A DNA stretch of 56,010 bases, taken from the NCBI GenBank assembly GCA_045124255.1, contig JBGVLM010000062.1:1-56010 (forward strand), in the 5' to 3' direction. This DNA is from Eshraghiella sp045124255. Its GTDB lineage: Bacteria; Bacillota; Clostridia; Lachnospirales; Lachnospiraceae. Both the position numbers and the translations under genes were made by a program. The notes below the pieces were generated by a model that was given only the letters and a program-made list of their open reading frames with translations, did no database searches and had not been told where the DNA came from. This document shows, in pieces, positions 24,946 through 33,687 of the stretch (position 1 is its first letter; each line of letters starts with the position of its first letter).

Positions 24946-26058
24946 ATGTTAATGGAAGAGAACATGGAAAAGTTTACAGAATTATTGAAAGACCTTCTTG
25001 CACTTGCTAAGAAAAAGAAAAACGTATTGGAATACCATGAAGTAACCGATATGTTTGGCTCAATGTTGGAAGACCCGGATAAAATGGACAAAATTTTTGA
25101 ATTCCTTGAGGCAAACAACATTGATATTTTAAGAGCAATTGAAAATGATGACCCGGATGATGAGATTATTCTCGACGAAGAGGATGAAGTCGATGTTGAG
25201 AACATTGATTTATCCGTTCCGGACGGAGTAAGCATTGAGGACCCGGTTAGAATGTATCTTAAGGAAATCGGTAAGGTACCGCTTCTGTCAGCAGAGGAGG
25301 AAATTGAGCTTGCAAAGAGAATGGAGCTTGGTGATGAGAGTGCTAAAAAGCGTCTTGCAGAAGCCAATCTTCGTCTTGTTGTCAGCATTGCCAAGAGATA
25401 TGTCGGAAGGGGCATGCTTTTCCTTGACCTGATTCAGGAAGGTAATCTCGGTCTTATTAAGGCTGTCGAGAAGTTTGATTATCGTAAGGGTTACAAATTC
25501 TCTACCTATGCAACATGGTGGATTCGTCAGGCAATTACAAGAGCTATTGCCGACCAGGCAAGAACCATTCGTATTCCGGTTCACATGGTTGAGACAATCA
25601 ATAAGTTAATCAGGGTTTCCAGACAGCTTTTACAGGAGCTTGGCAGGGAACCGTCACCACAGGAGATTGCTGATGAGATGGACATGCCTGTAGAAAGAGT
25701 AAGAGAGATTCTTAAGATTTCACAGGAGCCTGTTTCACTTGAAACACCTATCGGTGAAGAAGAAGACAGCCATTTGGGAGATTTTATTCAGGATGATAAT
25801 GTACCTGTACCTGCGGAGGCTGCCGCATTTACACTTCTTAAGGAGCAGCTTGAGGAAGTACTTGGAACACTTACCGAAAGAGAGCAGAAGGTTCTTAAAT
25901 TAAGATTCGGTCTTGATGACGGAAGAGCCAGAACTCTTGAAGAGGTTGGTAAGGTATTCAATGTTACAAGAGAGCGTATCAGACAGATTGAGGCAAAGGC
26001 ACTTCGTAAATTAAGACACCCGAGCCGCAGTCGCAAATTAAAGGATTTTCTGGACTAA
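24946..26058 (+). CDS. rpoD: Primary RNA polymerase sigma factor (SigA)
   Basis: This sigma-70 of about 370 residues has region 1.1 (FTELLKDLLALAKKKKNVLEY), 1.2 (DPVRMYLKEIGKVPLLS), 2.1-2.4 (RYVGRGMLFLDLIQEGNLGL, FDYRKGYKFSTYATWWIRQA), 3 (IPVHMVETINKL) and 4 (LRFGLDDGRARTLEEVGKVF, VTRERIRQIEAKALRKLRHP). It is the housekeeping sigma factor. Three ATGs are possible (24940, 24946, 24952); 24946 is preferred because GGAAGGA overlaps the first and lies five bases from the second. Its stop overlaps the trmK start by one base. Confidence 0.96.
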   Translation: MLMEENMEKFTELLKDLLALAKKKKNVLEYHEVTDMFGSMLEDPDKMDKIFEFLEANNIDILRAIENDDPDDEIILDEEDEVDVENIDLSVPDGVSIEDPVRMYLKEIGKVPLLSAEEEIELAKRMELGDESAKKRLAEANLRLVVSIAKRYVGRGMLFLDLIQEGNLGLIKAVEKFDYRKGYKFSTYATWWIRQAITRAIADQARTIRIPVHMVETINKLIRVSRQLLQELGREPSPQEIADEMDMPVERVREILKISQEPVSLETPIGEEEDSHLGDFIQDDNVPVPAEAAAFTLLKEQLEEVLGTLTEREQKVLKLRFGLDDGRARTLEEVGKVFNVTRERIRQIEAKALRKLRHPSRSRKLKDFLD

Positions 26059-26753
26059 TGAATTTATCAAAGAGACTTACTGCCGTGGCAAGTCTGATTA
26101 CACAAGGCAACAGCATTGCCGATATAGGAACGGACCACGGATACATACCGATATATATGGCACTAAACGGACTGACTGATAAAGCCCTTGCAATGGATGT
26201 TAATGAGGGTCCGCTAAAGAGAGCAGAAGATAACATCAGAAGATACAATGTTGGGGACATTGTTTCAACAAGGCTTTCTGACGGACTTGCGGGTCTTAAA
26301 GAGGGAGAAGCTGATTCAATTATAATTGCCGGAATGGGCGGTCTGCTTACAATAAAAATACTTTCATCACATATGTCAGTAGCAAGGTCAGCCAAGGAGC
26401 TTATATTATCGCCGCATTCGGATGTTAATCTTGTAAGAAGATTTCTTGCGGATAATAATTTTTGTATTTGCGATGAGCTTATGGTGTATGAGGAAGAGAA
26501 GTTCTATTTTGTAATGAAGGCAGCTGCCGGAGCTATGACGATTGATTCAGAGGAAGAGGCTCTTTACGGCAGAATCCTTTTAGAAAAAAAGGATGACACA
26601 TTGTTATCCTATCTTTATAAGGAAGAAGCCAAAAGACTGAATATTCTCAATAAAATGCGTAAATCAGACAGTCGGAATGAAGCGAGAATTGCTGAACTTA
26701 ATAATGAATTAATGATAATCAGGAAGGCAGCCGGCAGATATGAAAGCAATTGA
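26058..26753 (+). CDS. trmK: tRNA (adenine-22 N1)-methyltransferase TrmK
   Basis: This 231-residue class I SAM methyltransferase carries SIADIGTDHGYIPIYMA, AMDVNEGPLKRAEDN, DGLAGLKEGEADSIIIAGMG and the C-terminal coiled region EEAKRLNILNKMRK. TrmK (YqfN) makes m1A22 in tRNAs of Gram-positive bacteria. The order rpoD-trmK-nif3-like matches Bacillus sigA-yqfN-yqfO. It overlaps rpoD by one base and the next gene by 14, so it is translationally coupled. Confidence 0.92.
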   Translation: MNLSKRLTAVASLITQGNSIADIGTDHGYIPIYMALNGLTDKALAMDVNEGPLKRAEDNIRRYNVGDIVSTRLSDGLAGLKEGEADSIIIAGMGGLLTIKILSSHMSVARSAKELILSPHSDVNLVRRFLADNNFCICDELMVYEEEKFYFVMKAAAGAMTIDSEEEALYGRILLEKKDDTLLSYLYKEEAKRLNILNKMRKSDSRNEARIAELNNELMIIRKAAGRYESN

Positions 26754-27516
26754 AATAGTTGAAATTCTTGAAAAGTTATGTCCTAAGGAATTTGCATGTG
26801 AATGGGATAATCCCGGAATGCAAATAGGTCATGATGACAATGAAATACATAAAATACTTGTTGCAGTTGATGCAGATGATACTGTGACCGATTATGCAGT
26901 TAATAATCAGATAGACATGATTGTTACACATCATCCGCTTTTGTTTAAAGGGATTAAACAGATTAATGATAACAGCTTCATGGGAAGACGCATAATGAGG
27001 CTTATAGAGAATGGAATAAACTGCTACTGTATGCATACTAATTTTGATACGGTCGGCGGAATGGCAGATGTTGCAGCAGAGCGTATCGGTCTTAGCGGCT
27101 GTGTAGTTCTTTCTGAGGTTAAGAATGGAGAAGGCATTGGAAGAGTTGGGAAGCTTCCAAAGAAATTAACCATGAGAGAGCTCTGTGAGCTGGTGAAGGA
27201 TAAATTTAACCTGACAAGGGTTGCGCTGTATGGAGATGAAAATATGACTGCAGGTAATGTTGCTATATGTCCGGGCTCCGGTAAGGATGAGATTCCCAAT
27301 GCAATAAAGCTTGGGGCCAATGTACTTATAACAGGTGATATGACATATCATTATGGTGTGGATAGTGTGGCACAGGGACTTTGCATTATTGATGCGGGAC
27401 ATTATGGTATTGAACATATTTTTATCGATATTGTTACAGAATATCTTAATGCACAGCTTAATAATCAGGTACGGATTATTCCAATGGAGATTGATAATCC
27501 ACAGAAATATATTTAA
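26740..27516 (+). CDS. Nif3-like dinuclear metal centre protein (YqfO family)
   Basis: This 258-residue protein has metal-binding motifs MIVTHHPLLFKG (two His), YCMHTNFDTVGGMADV and DAGHYGIEHIFIDIV, and AICPGSGKDEI. Nif3 proteins are toroidal hexamers with a dimetal site; GTP cyclohydrolase I activity has been suggested for some, but the role is not settled. It lacks the inserted PII-like domain of Bacillus YqfO, since 258 residues is the short form. It follows trmK by overlap. Confidence 0.9.
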   Translation: MKAIEIVEILEKLCPKEFACEWDNPGMQIGHDDNEIHKILVAVDADDTVTDYAVNNQIDMIVTHHPLLFKGIKQINDNSFMGRRIMRLIENGINCYCMHTNFDTVGGMADVAAERIGLSGCVVLSEVKNGEGIGRVGKLPKKLTMRELCELVKDKFNLTRVALYGDENMTAGNVAICPGSGKDEIPNAIKLGANVLITGDMTYHYGVDSVAQGLCIIDAGHYGIEHIFIDIVTEYLNAQLNNQVRIIPMEIDNPQKYI

Positions 27517-27530
27517 AACGGGGTGATTTA

Positions 27531-29147
27531 ATGGCAGATAAAACAGCATTGTCAGAGCTTGCAAAAAGGGTGCAGGCAGAATACGATGCAGATATTGTTC
27601 TTGCACAGCTTAATGGCAAATTGATGGAGTTACATAAGGAAGTTTTTGCTGACTCCGAAATTACATGGGTTACAACTAAGGATTCAGCCGGTTCACTTGC
27701 ATATAAACGCAGTGCAACATTAATTATGCTGAAAGCAATTTATGATTTGATTCCAAAAGAGAAGCTTGAAAAGGTTAAAGTCGACTTCTCATTAAGCAAG
27801 GGTTATTATTGTGTTATCAAGGGTAATGTCAAGGTCGATGATAACCTTATTGCGGCAGTTGAGAACAGAATGAGGGAAATTGTTGCTGCCGACATACCTG
27901 TTATCAAGCAGACGGTAAGTACCTCAGAGGCAGTTGAGCGTTTCCGTAAGCACGGAATGTTTGATAAGGTTGAGCTTTTTAAATACAGAAGAAGTTCACA
28001 GGTAAATCTTTATTCTATTGACGGCTTTGAGGATTATTATTATGGCTATATGGTACCTTCAACCGGCTATATTAAATATTTTAAGCTGTATGCGTATGAT
28101 GAGGGCTTTGTAATACAGTTCCCGCTACGGGAGAAACCGGATACTGTTCCGCCTTTTGAACCGCAGCATAAATTATTTAAGGTGCTCAAGGAAACCTCTG
28201 CATGGGGTGAAATGCTGGGTGTTGATACAGTTGGGGAGTTGAATAATGTAATTTCCCGTGGTAGAATAAATGAGCTGATTTTGGTTCAGGAGGCATTGCA
28301 GGAGAAGAAGCTTGCAGAAATCGCAGAGACAATTGCCAAAGACAGAACGAAGAAATTCATTATGATTGCAGGTCCGTCTTCATCAGGAAAGACAACGACT
28401 TCGTACAGACTTGCGATTCAGCTTCGTGCACATGGACTGATTCCACATCAGATATCACTTGACAACTACTTTGTTGACAGACATCTTACGCCTCTTGACG
28501 AGAATGGCAATTACAATTTTGAATGTCTGGAGGCACTTGATATTGAACAATTTAACAAGGATATGACTGATTTGTTAAATCTCAAAACAGTTGAGCTTCC
28601 TACATTTAATTTTAAGACGGGCAAGAGAGAATATAATGGAAATTATATGACTCTCGGAGAGAATGATGTACTCGTAATCGAGGGTATTCACGGACTTAAT
28701 GACCGTCTGTCCTACACGCTTCCGAAGGAGAGCAAGTATAAGATATATTTAAGTGCATTGACACAGCTTAATGTGGATGAGCATAACAGAATTCCGACAA
28801 CCGATACAAGACTTTTAAGAAGAATGGTAAGGGATTCAAGAACAAGGGGCTCATCAGCACAGAAAACGATTGCAATGTGGGGTTCTGTAAGAAGGGGAGA
28901 GGAGCTTAATATCTTTCCTTTTCAGGAGGATGCAGATGTAATATTTAATTCAGCATCAATTTATGAACTTGCTGTTCTTAAGCAGTTTGCAGAGCCGCTG
29001 TTGTTTAATATTAAACCGGAAGAGCCGGAATACCAGGAAGCTAAAAGACTTCTTAAATTCCTTGACTATTTTCTGGGAGTTACAACTGATATTATTCCGA
29101 TTAATTCCATTGTCAGAGAATTTGTCGGCGGCAGTTGTTTTGAATAA
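27531..29147 (+). CDS. Uridine kinase-like nucleoside kinase with N-terminal TGS/aminoacyl-tRNA-synthetase-like region
   Basis: The protein has 538 residues. The N-terminal 270 resemble the threonyl-tRNA synthetase second additional domain (KGYYCVIKGNVKVDDNLIAAVE, EAVERFRKHGMFDKVELF), and the C-terminal half is a P-loop kinase: MIAGPSSSGKTTTSYRLAIQL, SLDNYFVDRHLTPLDENG, LVIEGIHGLND and RDSRTRGSSAQKTI. It is annotated across Clostridia as a nucleoside kinase of the Udk/PRK class. The substrate and the purpose of the synthetase-like half are unknown. It ends just before RNase P RNA. Confidence 0.88.
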   Translation: MADKTALSELAKRVQAEYDADIVLAQLNGKLMELHKEVFADSEITWVTTKDSAGSLAYKRSATLIMLKAIYDLIPKEKLEKVKVDFSLSKGYYCVIKGNVKVDDNLIAAVENRMREIVAADIPVIKQTVSTSEAVERFRKHGMFDKVELFKYRRSSQVNLYSIDGFEDYYYGYMVPSTGYIKYFKLYAYDEGFVIQFPLREKPDTVPPFEPQHKLFKVLKETSAWGEMLGVDTVGELNNVISRGRINELILVQEALQEKKLAEIAETIAKDRTKKFIMIAGPSSSGKTTTSYRLAIQLRAHGLIPHQISLDNYFVDRHLTPLDENGNYNFECLEALDIEQFNKDMTDLLNLKTVELPTFNFKTGKREYNGNYMTLGENDVLVIEGIHGLNDRLSYTLPKESKYKIYLSALTQLNVDEHNRIPTTDTRLLRRMVRDSRTRGSSAQKTIAMWGSVRRGEELNIFPFQEDADVIFNSASIYELAVLKQFAEPLLFNIKPEEPEYQEAKRLLKFLDYFLGVTTDIIPINSIVREFVGGSCFE

Positions 29148-29178
29148 TTTAATACCATAATTTTAGTTAATTCTTTTT

Positions 29179-29505
29179 CAGTAAGCCGAATGATCGCGGC
29201 TCCCTTTCGGGAGGTGAGGAAAGTCCGGGCTTCACAGGGCAGGATGCCGGATAACGTCCGGTGGAGGCGACTCCAAGGCTAGTGCAACAGAAATATACCG
29301 CCACTTTGTGGTAAGGTTGGAAGGGCAGTGTAAGAGACTACCGCCCCTGTGGTAACACAGGGGGCATATGTAAACCCCATCCGAAGCAAGACCAAATAGA
29401 AGCTAACGTGGCCCGCCAGCTTCAGGTAGGTCGCTTGAGCCTGTCGGTAACGGCAGGACTAGATAGATGATCATTCACGACATAACCCGGCTTACAGGCT
29501 TACTG
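29179..29505 (+). ncRNA. rnpB: RNase P RNA
   Basis: The catalytic RNA of RNase P, which matures the 5' ends of tRNAs. Helix P1 pairs cagtaagcc (29179-29187) with ggcttactg (29497-29505). Conserved blocks are GAGGAAAGTCCGGGC just after the first hairpin, the AGTGCAACAGAAA segment, GGTAAACCCC-like tgtaaaccccatccg, and the 3' part AGATAGATGATCATTC with CATAACCCGGCTTAC. The presence and spacing of these elements are clear by eye. CTATTTTTTC right after P1 supplies the T-rich end of transcription. Confidence 0.97.
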
Positions 29506-29602
29506 AAAATCTATTTTTTCAAATTTATAAATCAATAATTTTCAAATTTATTTTTCAAAGTTTTAAATCAAAAATATTAAATCCATAAGGTATAATTTAT
29601 AA

Positions 29603-29631
29603 TTGACAATATGGCATATATGCCATAGAAT
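29603..29631 (+). promoter_or_regulatory. Promoter of the HigBA remnant
   Basis: TTGACA and TAGAAT are separated by exactly 17 bases, followed by AAGGAGA and the toxin-remnant start. A perfect palindrome fills the spacer. Confidence 0.8.
29610..29627. promoter_or_regulatory. Palindromic operator in the TA promoter
   Basis: tatggcatatatgccata is a perfect 18-base palindrome lying between the -35 and -10 boxes. It is the expected binding site of the HigA-like repressor encoded downstream; this is inference from position. Confidence 0.7.
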
Positions 29632-29644
29632 AAAGGAGAACAGA

Positions 29645-29837
29645 ATGATAAAATTTCAAGTGTATTTCTATGAAATGACGGATGGGTCTTCTCCTGTTGA
29701 GAAAGGTATTTATGAGTTACGCTGTAAGGTAGGTAATAATATAACAAGTAAAGAAGACGAATAAAACACCTGCTGCAGAATTAAAATTGGCGAAAAAAAG
29801 ACGTGCAGACTTTATTGAAAGGGAGGCATTGAAATGA
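29645..29837 (+). pseudogene. HigB/RelE-type toxin remnant with internal deletions
   Basis: The ATG at 29645 opens a 39-residue frame (MIKFQVYFYEMTDGSSPVEK, then GIYELRCKVGNNITS) ending at 29764. After a shift of one frame the sequence continues KKTNKTPAAELKLAKKRRAD to a stop at 29837. These three blocks are the start, middle and end of a roughly 110-residue HigB/RelE-like toxin. About 35 residues between SPVEK and GIYELR and about 20 before KKTNKTP are missing, and the second junction is out of frame. The toxin should be inactive. AAGGAGA precedes the start, and the end overlaps the antitoxin start by four bases, as in intact operons. Confidence 0.8.
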
Positions 29838-30121
29838 AATGTTTAAATGAATTAAAAAATGAGCAGATGAAGGATTCGGAGTTTGAAAAGGAGTATAATG
29901 CAATACAACCTGAAATGGACGTTATCAGAGCTTTGGTTGATGCAAGAATTTCAAAGAATCTTACACAAAAGCAGCTTGCTGAGAGAACCGGAATTAATCA
30001 GGCGGACATCAGTAAATTGGAAAACGGAACGAGAAATCCTTCTGTTAATTTATTGAAACGTTTAGCAGAGGGAATGGATATGGTTCTGAGAATAGAATTT
30101 GTTCCCAAACAGAAAATGTAA
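29834..30121 (+). CDS. HigA-type antitoxin, XRE family
   Basis: This 95-residue protein has a Cro/C1-type helix-turn-helix: LVDARISKNLTQKQLAERTG with INQADISKLENGTRNPSVNL (about residues 35-75). The N-terminal stretch (LKNEQMKDSEFEKEYNAI) is typical of the HigA/RelB-type XRE antitoxins that follow HigB toxins. The gene looks intact although its toxin partner is broken, so it may persist as an orphan autoregulator acting on the palindrome at 29610-29627, or as protection against other HigB toxins. GGGAGG precedes the ATG. Confidence 0.88.
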   Translation: MKCLNELKNEQMKDSEFEKEYNAIQPEMDVIRALVDARISKNLTQKQLAERTGINQADISKLENGTRNPSVNLLKRLAEGMDMVLRIEFVPKQKM

Positions 30122-30177
30122 AATAATTATTTCGCGGAATATGATTTGACATAATAAGCAGTAAAGGGAGAGCTTTG

Positions 30178-30894
30178 ATGATTCGTATTGCAATTTGTGA
30201 TGATGACAGCAGAATATTGGAAGAAATTACCTGCAAAATTAAAAAATGCTTTGGAGAGCAGGAGATTAATGCAGAATATGTATGCTTTTCCGACCCAAGG
30301 GAGTTAATGGATTATCTTCAGAAGGAGTATATCAATGTTCTTTTTCTGGATATTGATATGCCTTATTTTGGCGGAATGGATATTGCCGGTTTTATTAATG
30401 AGCAGGATTTAAAAACAATACTTATATTTGTCACAAGCCACGATTCATTGGTATACCAGACCTTTGCATACAGACCGTTTGGTTTTATCAGAAAGACGCA
30501 TATTGATGAAGAATTGGAAGAACTGGCTGCCCGGATTAACAAGGAAATAGCTGACCGCAGGCAGGAGATTATCATTCAGAAAGCAGGAGAGCTTTCCAGA
30601 ATTTTTATTAAGGATATTATGTATATTGAAGCAGAGGGGAATTATCTGAATATATATATGCAGTCAGATGAGACTGTCAGGATAAGGGAGACACTCGGAA
30701 ATATCGAAAAAGAGCTTAACGGAAAGGGGTTTGTAAGGTGCCACAAGGGCTATCTTGTTAATATGGATTATATGACCAAAATAAAAAGCTCAGAAATTGA
30801 ATTGAGAAATAAAGCTGTTTTGAAGGTTATTCCGATTGGAAGAAGCTATGAAAAAGAGGTTCGACATAAAATATTAGAATCAATAAGAGGATAA
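30178..30894 (+). CDS. LytTR family response regulator
   Basis: This 238-residue protein has a receiver domain with acidic pocket (IAICDDDSRI), phosphoacceptor Asp in LFLDIDMPYFGGMDI, Thr/Ser in LIFVTSHDS and Lys in GFIRKTH. From about residue 135 follows a LytTR DNA-binding domain (IMYIEAEGNYLNIYM, FVRCHKGYLVNMDYM). It resembles AgrA/VirR regulators. It starts at the ATG following a TTG, with AAGGGAGAG upstream, and is co-transcribed with the GHKL sensor kinase. The adjacent ABC exporter operon is the natural candidate target, by position only. Confidence 0.92.
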   Translation: MIRIAICDDDSRILEEITCKIKKCFGEQEINAEYVCFSDPRELMDYLQKEYINVLFLDIDMPYFGGMDIAGFINEQDLKTILIFVTSHDSLVYQTFAYRPFGFIRKTHIDEELEELAARINKEIADRRQEIIIQKAGELSRIFIKDIMYIEAEGNYLNIYMQSDETVRIRETLGNIEKELNGKGFVRCHKGYLVNMDYMTKIKSSEIELRNKAVLKVIPIGRSYEKEVRHKILESIRG

Positions 30895-30897
30895 AAG

Positions 30898-31689
30898 GTG
30901 GAAGATTTTTGGATTTTAGCAGCCGTGTCCGGTGTGGCGGTGGTGGTTTTAGCTATATTTTTAATAAAAGCAATACAACGCGGCAGACAGCTTCAAAAAG
31001 AATATAAAGAACTGGATGCATTGCTTACACATACCGTTTCAGATAATCTGGATATGGAAAAAAGACTTGCCAACATGCAGAATGATTATAATACCAGACG
31101 TGAAATGTCTGAGGAAATTCAAAGGATTCAGACGCAGATGAGTCTTTTAAAGCATGATATGAAGAATCATACGATGGTTATGCTGTCATATTTTGAAGAG
31201 AATAAAATTAATGAAGCCCGTATATATGCAGGAGAGATTCTTGATAAACTGAACAGAATGTATACATATATTAATGTAGGCAATTCCCTGCTTAACTATA
31301 TTATTAATAACAAACTGTCCAAGGCAAAGGAAGCAGGAATTGAGATTAAGGCGGAGGTCGAGAATCTGTCCTTTGATTATATGGAGGCGGTGGATTTTTC
31401 TGCATTATTTAACAATATACTGGACAATGCAGTCAAGGGTGCATTGCAGTCAGAGGATAAGAAGCTTGAAGTAATGATTGTGTCAGTAAAAGGAATGGAC
31501 ACAATTACGGTTAAGAACAGCATTGATAAATCTGTTTTGGAAAGTAACCCTGATTTGGCGTCCACCAAGGAAGAACCGGGACATGGATACGGTATTGCAC
31601 AGATTAAAAATATTACGCAGAAATATAAGGGCGATATTGATATATATGAGAAAAATAAAATGTTTACAGTAAGCATTATGTTTGGATAA
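30898..31689 (+). CDS. GHKL sensor histidine kinase (AgrC-like), single membrane segment
   Basis: This 263-residue kinase has one N-terminal membrane helix (residues about 4-23, FWILAAVSGVAVVVLAIFLI), a coiled coil, and the dimerisation/H box LLKHDMKNHTMVMLSYF with the phosphoacceptor His. The N box is NNILDNAVKGAL and the G box is GYGIAQIKNI, in GHKL form. It lacks the multi-helix peptide-sensing domain of AgrC, so the input is probably intramembrane or via a partner such as the adjacent transporter. The start is GTG at 30898, with AGAGGA upstream. Confidence 0.88.
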   Translation: MEDFWILAAVSGVAVVVLAIFLIKAIQRGRQLQKEYKELDALLTHTVSDNLDMEKRLANMQNDYNTRREMSEEIQRIQTQMSLLKHDMKNHTMVMLSYFEENKINEARIYAGEILDKLNRMYTYINVGNSLLNYIINNKLSKAKEAGIEIKAEVENLSFDYMEAVDFSALFNNILDNAVKGALQSEDKKLEVMIVSVKGMDTITVKNSIDKSVLESNPDLASTKEEPGHGYGIAQIKNITQKYKGDIDIYEKNKMFTVSIMFG

Positions 31690-31718
31690 GGTTGTTTATC
31701 ACGGCAATAATGCCATTC

Positions 31719-31750
31719 ATCCCATACGCGTTGACGTATGGGATTTTTTT
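31719..31750 (+). terminator. Terminator after the two-component system
   Basis: The hairpin atcccatacg-cgttga-cgtatgggat is followed by TTTTTTT. It separates the regulator pair from the ABC genes, so the ABC operon is a separate transcription unit or relies on read-through. Confidence 0.9.
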
Positions 31751-31809
31751 GCTTTATCATAAGACGCAGAAGATAAATAAAGCAATGTTTTTGGGAAGAG
31801 GCAAGAAGG

Positions 31810-32715
31810 ATGATTGTTATAAAAAATATTAATAAGCAGTTTGAAAACAAAAAGGTTCTGGACAATATTTCTTTTCATATATCGGAGAATGAAACAGTTG
31901 GTATTATCGGACTTAACGGTGCAGGAAAGACAACGCTGTTAAATGTTATTTCAGGAGTGCTTAAGCCTGATTCGGGCTTTATCAGAGTGAATGGTGTAAG
32001 ACAGCTTATCTGCGAACAGGAGGCACTTAAGGAGGTTTCTTATATATCCGGAACCAAGTCCCAGTTGTGGGAGGATTTAACAGTTAAAGCCTCCTTTGAA
32101 AACGCATTGAAAATGTACAATATCAGCAAAAAAGAATACGACATTATTTTTGATGAGCTGGATAAAATACTTGAAGTCAAAGAACTGTTAAATGCGGTAC
32201 CCAAAAGCCTGTCGCTCGGAGAGCGAATGCGCTGTGAACTTATGTATGCCCTTATTGCGAAACCGAAGCTTTTAATGTTAGATGAAGCACTTATCGGACT
32301 TGATGTTTCCATTAAGCATAGGATAATCGAGTATTTTGAAAAACATAAAAAGAAATATACGCTGATTTATACAAGTCATAATCTTGTTGAGGTTGAACGG
32401 ATATGTGAAAGAATTCTTCTGATTGACAGGGGAAAAATAATTTATGACGGAAATTTAAAAAGTATGATTAAGGAATTTGCACCAATGCACAGGCTTGAGT
32501 TAGAAATTTCAGGTAATATTCCCGATTTTGAGGATATACCAATCAGCAGATACAGAATTGAACAGAATAAACTCGTAATAGAATATGATAAGCAGATAAT
32601 TGATACGGCTCATATTATTAAGCACATAATGAAAAAAAACAAAATAATTGATGTCAGATTATTTGAACCCAATCTTGAGGATACAATTAAAAAGATATAT
32701 GAAAGGAAATTCTAA
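31810..32715 (+). CDS. ABC transporter ATPase (first of two)
   Basis: This 301-residue ATPase has Walker A IIGLNGAGKTTLLNVISG, Q-loop region SYISGTKSQLWEDL, signature LSLGERMRCELMYAL and Walker B KLLMLDEALIGLD. The C-terminal 80 residues form an extra domain after the switch histidine (TLIYTSHNLVEVERI). It resembles the COG4586-type ATPases that work with the two ABC-2 permeases encoded downstream. The next ATPase gene begins immediately after the stop codon, so the two could form a heterodimer. Confidence 0.88.
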   Translation: MIVIKNINKQFENKKVLDNISFHISENETVGIIGLNGAGKTTLLNVISGVLKPDSGFIRVNGVRQLICEQEALKEVSYISGTKSQLWEDLTVKASFENALKMYNISKKEYDIIFDELDKILEVKELLNAVPKSLSLGERMRCELMYALIAKPKLLMLDEALIGLDVSIKHRIIEYFEKHKKKYTLIYTSHNLVEVERICERILLIDRGKIIYDGNLKSMIKEFAPMHRLELEISGNIPDFEDIPISRYRIEQNKLVIEYDKQIIDTAHIIKHIMKKNKIIDVRLFEPNLEDTIKKIYERKF

Positions 32716-33687
32716 ATGGAAAATATTATTGAAGTTAAAAACATTAAAAAATATTACAAAATAGCAAAGCATAAGAAGGGTTTTGCAGCATCCGTCAGAA
32801 ATCTGTTCAACAGGCAATACGAGATAAGAAAAGCCGTTGATGATATCAGTTTTACAATTAAAAAGGGTGAAATAGTCGGCTTTATCGGTCCGAACGGAGC
32901 CGGAAAAAGTACAACAATTAAAATGCTGTCAGGAATTTTGTATCCTGATAAGGGAGAGTTAACGAGCAATGGTTATATTCCGCATAAACAGAGAAAGCAG
33001 TATGTCAGAAACATAGGTGTTGTTTTTGGACAGAAATCCCAGCTAAACTGGGACCTGCCATTAATTGAAAGCTTTGAACTGATGAAATACATATATAAGA
33101 TTCCTAATGATAGATATGAGTCAAATCTTAATAAATTTATTAAACTGCTTGATATGGAAGAATTTATTAACCAGCCCGTAAGACAGCTTTCGCTCGGTCA
33201 GAGAATGAGGGGCGATATAGTCGCTTCACTTCTGCATTCACCGGAAATTGTTTTTCTGGATGAACCTACAATAGGGCTTGATGTTGTTGCAAAGGAAAAA
33301 ATCAGGGAATTTATCAGATATATGAATGAGAGCGAGAGAACGACAATTATTTTTACAACACATGATATGCAGGATATTGAGAAAGTATGTGACAGACTGA
33401 TAATAATTGATTCAGGTAAAAAAATATATGACGGAAGAGTGTCAGAAATTAAAAACAAATATACGCACACTAAAACGGTGGAAATCTTTTTGGATGACGG
33501 AAGTAAGGTTGCAAGAAGCTTTGATATTAATGAAACCAAAATGAGTGAGGCAATGGAAAATTTATTTTCTGAATATGATGTTAAAGATATTTCTATCTGT
33601 GAGCCGGAAATTGACGAAATTATTCGCGATATTTATGAAGGCAGATTACAGCTTGATGAAGCAGTCACGGAGGGGGAAGCACTATGA
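32716..33687 (+). CDS. ABC transporter ATPase (second of two, COG4586-like)
   Basis: This 323-residue ATPase has Walker A FIGPNGAGKSTTIKMLSG, Q-loop GVVFGQKSQLNWDLP, signature LSLGQRMRGDIVASLL, Walker B IVFLDEPTIGLD and switch IIFTTHDMQDIEKV. The long N-terminal insertion (KHKKGFAASVRNLFNRQYEIR) before the beta strand is typical of the COG4586 group paired with COG4587 and COG3694 permeases. It overlaps the first permease gene by four bases (ATGA). The exported substrate is not known for this group. Confidence 0.9.
   Translation: MENIIEVKNIKKYYKIAKHKKGFAASVRNLFNRQYEIRKAVDDISFTIKKGEIVGFIGPNGAGKSTTIKMLSGILYPDKGELTSNGYIPHKQRKQYVRNIGVVFGQKSQLNWDLPLIESFELMKYIYKIPNDRYESNLNKFIKLLDMEEFINQPVRQLSLGQRMRGDIVASLLHSPEIVFLDEPTIGLDVVAKEKIREFIRYMNESERTTIIFTTHDMQDIEKVCDRLIIIDSGKKIYDGRVSEIKNKYTHTKTVEIFLDDGSKVARSFDINETKMSEAMENLFSEYDVKDISICEPEIDEIIRDIYEGRLQLDEAVTEGEAL

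Noticed and set aside
24930..25415. 161-residue Ser-rich minus-strand frame
   Set aside because: Antisense to the acidic start of rpoD; the Ser richness is the complement of GAT/GAA codons.
31377..31865. 162-residue minus-strand frame
   Set aside because: Overlaps the GHKL kinase, a strong terminator and the ABC ATPase start; no family features.
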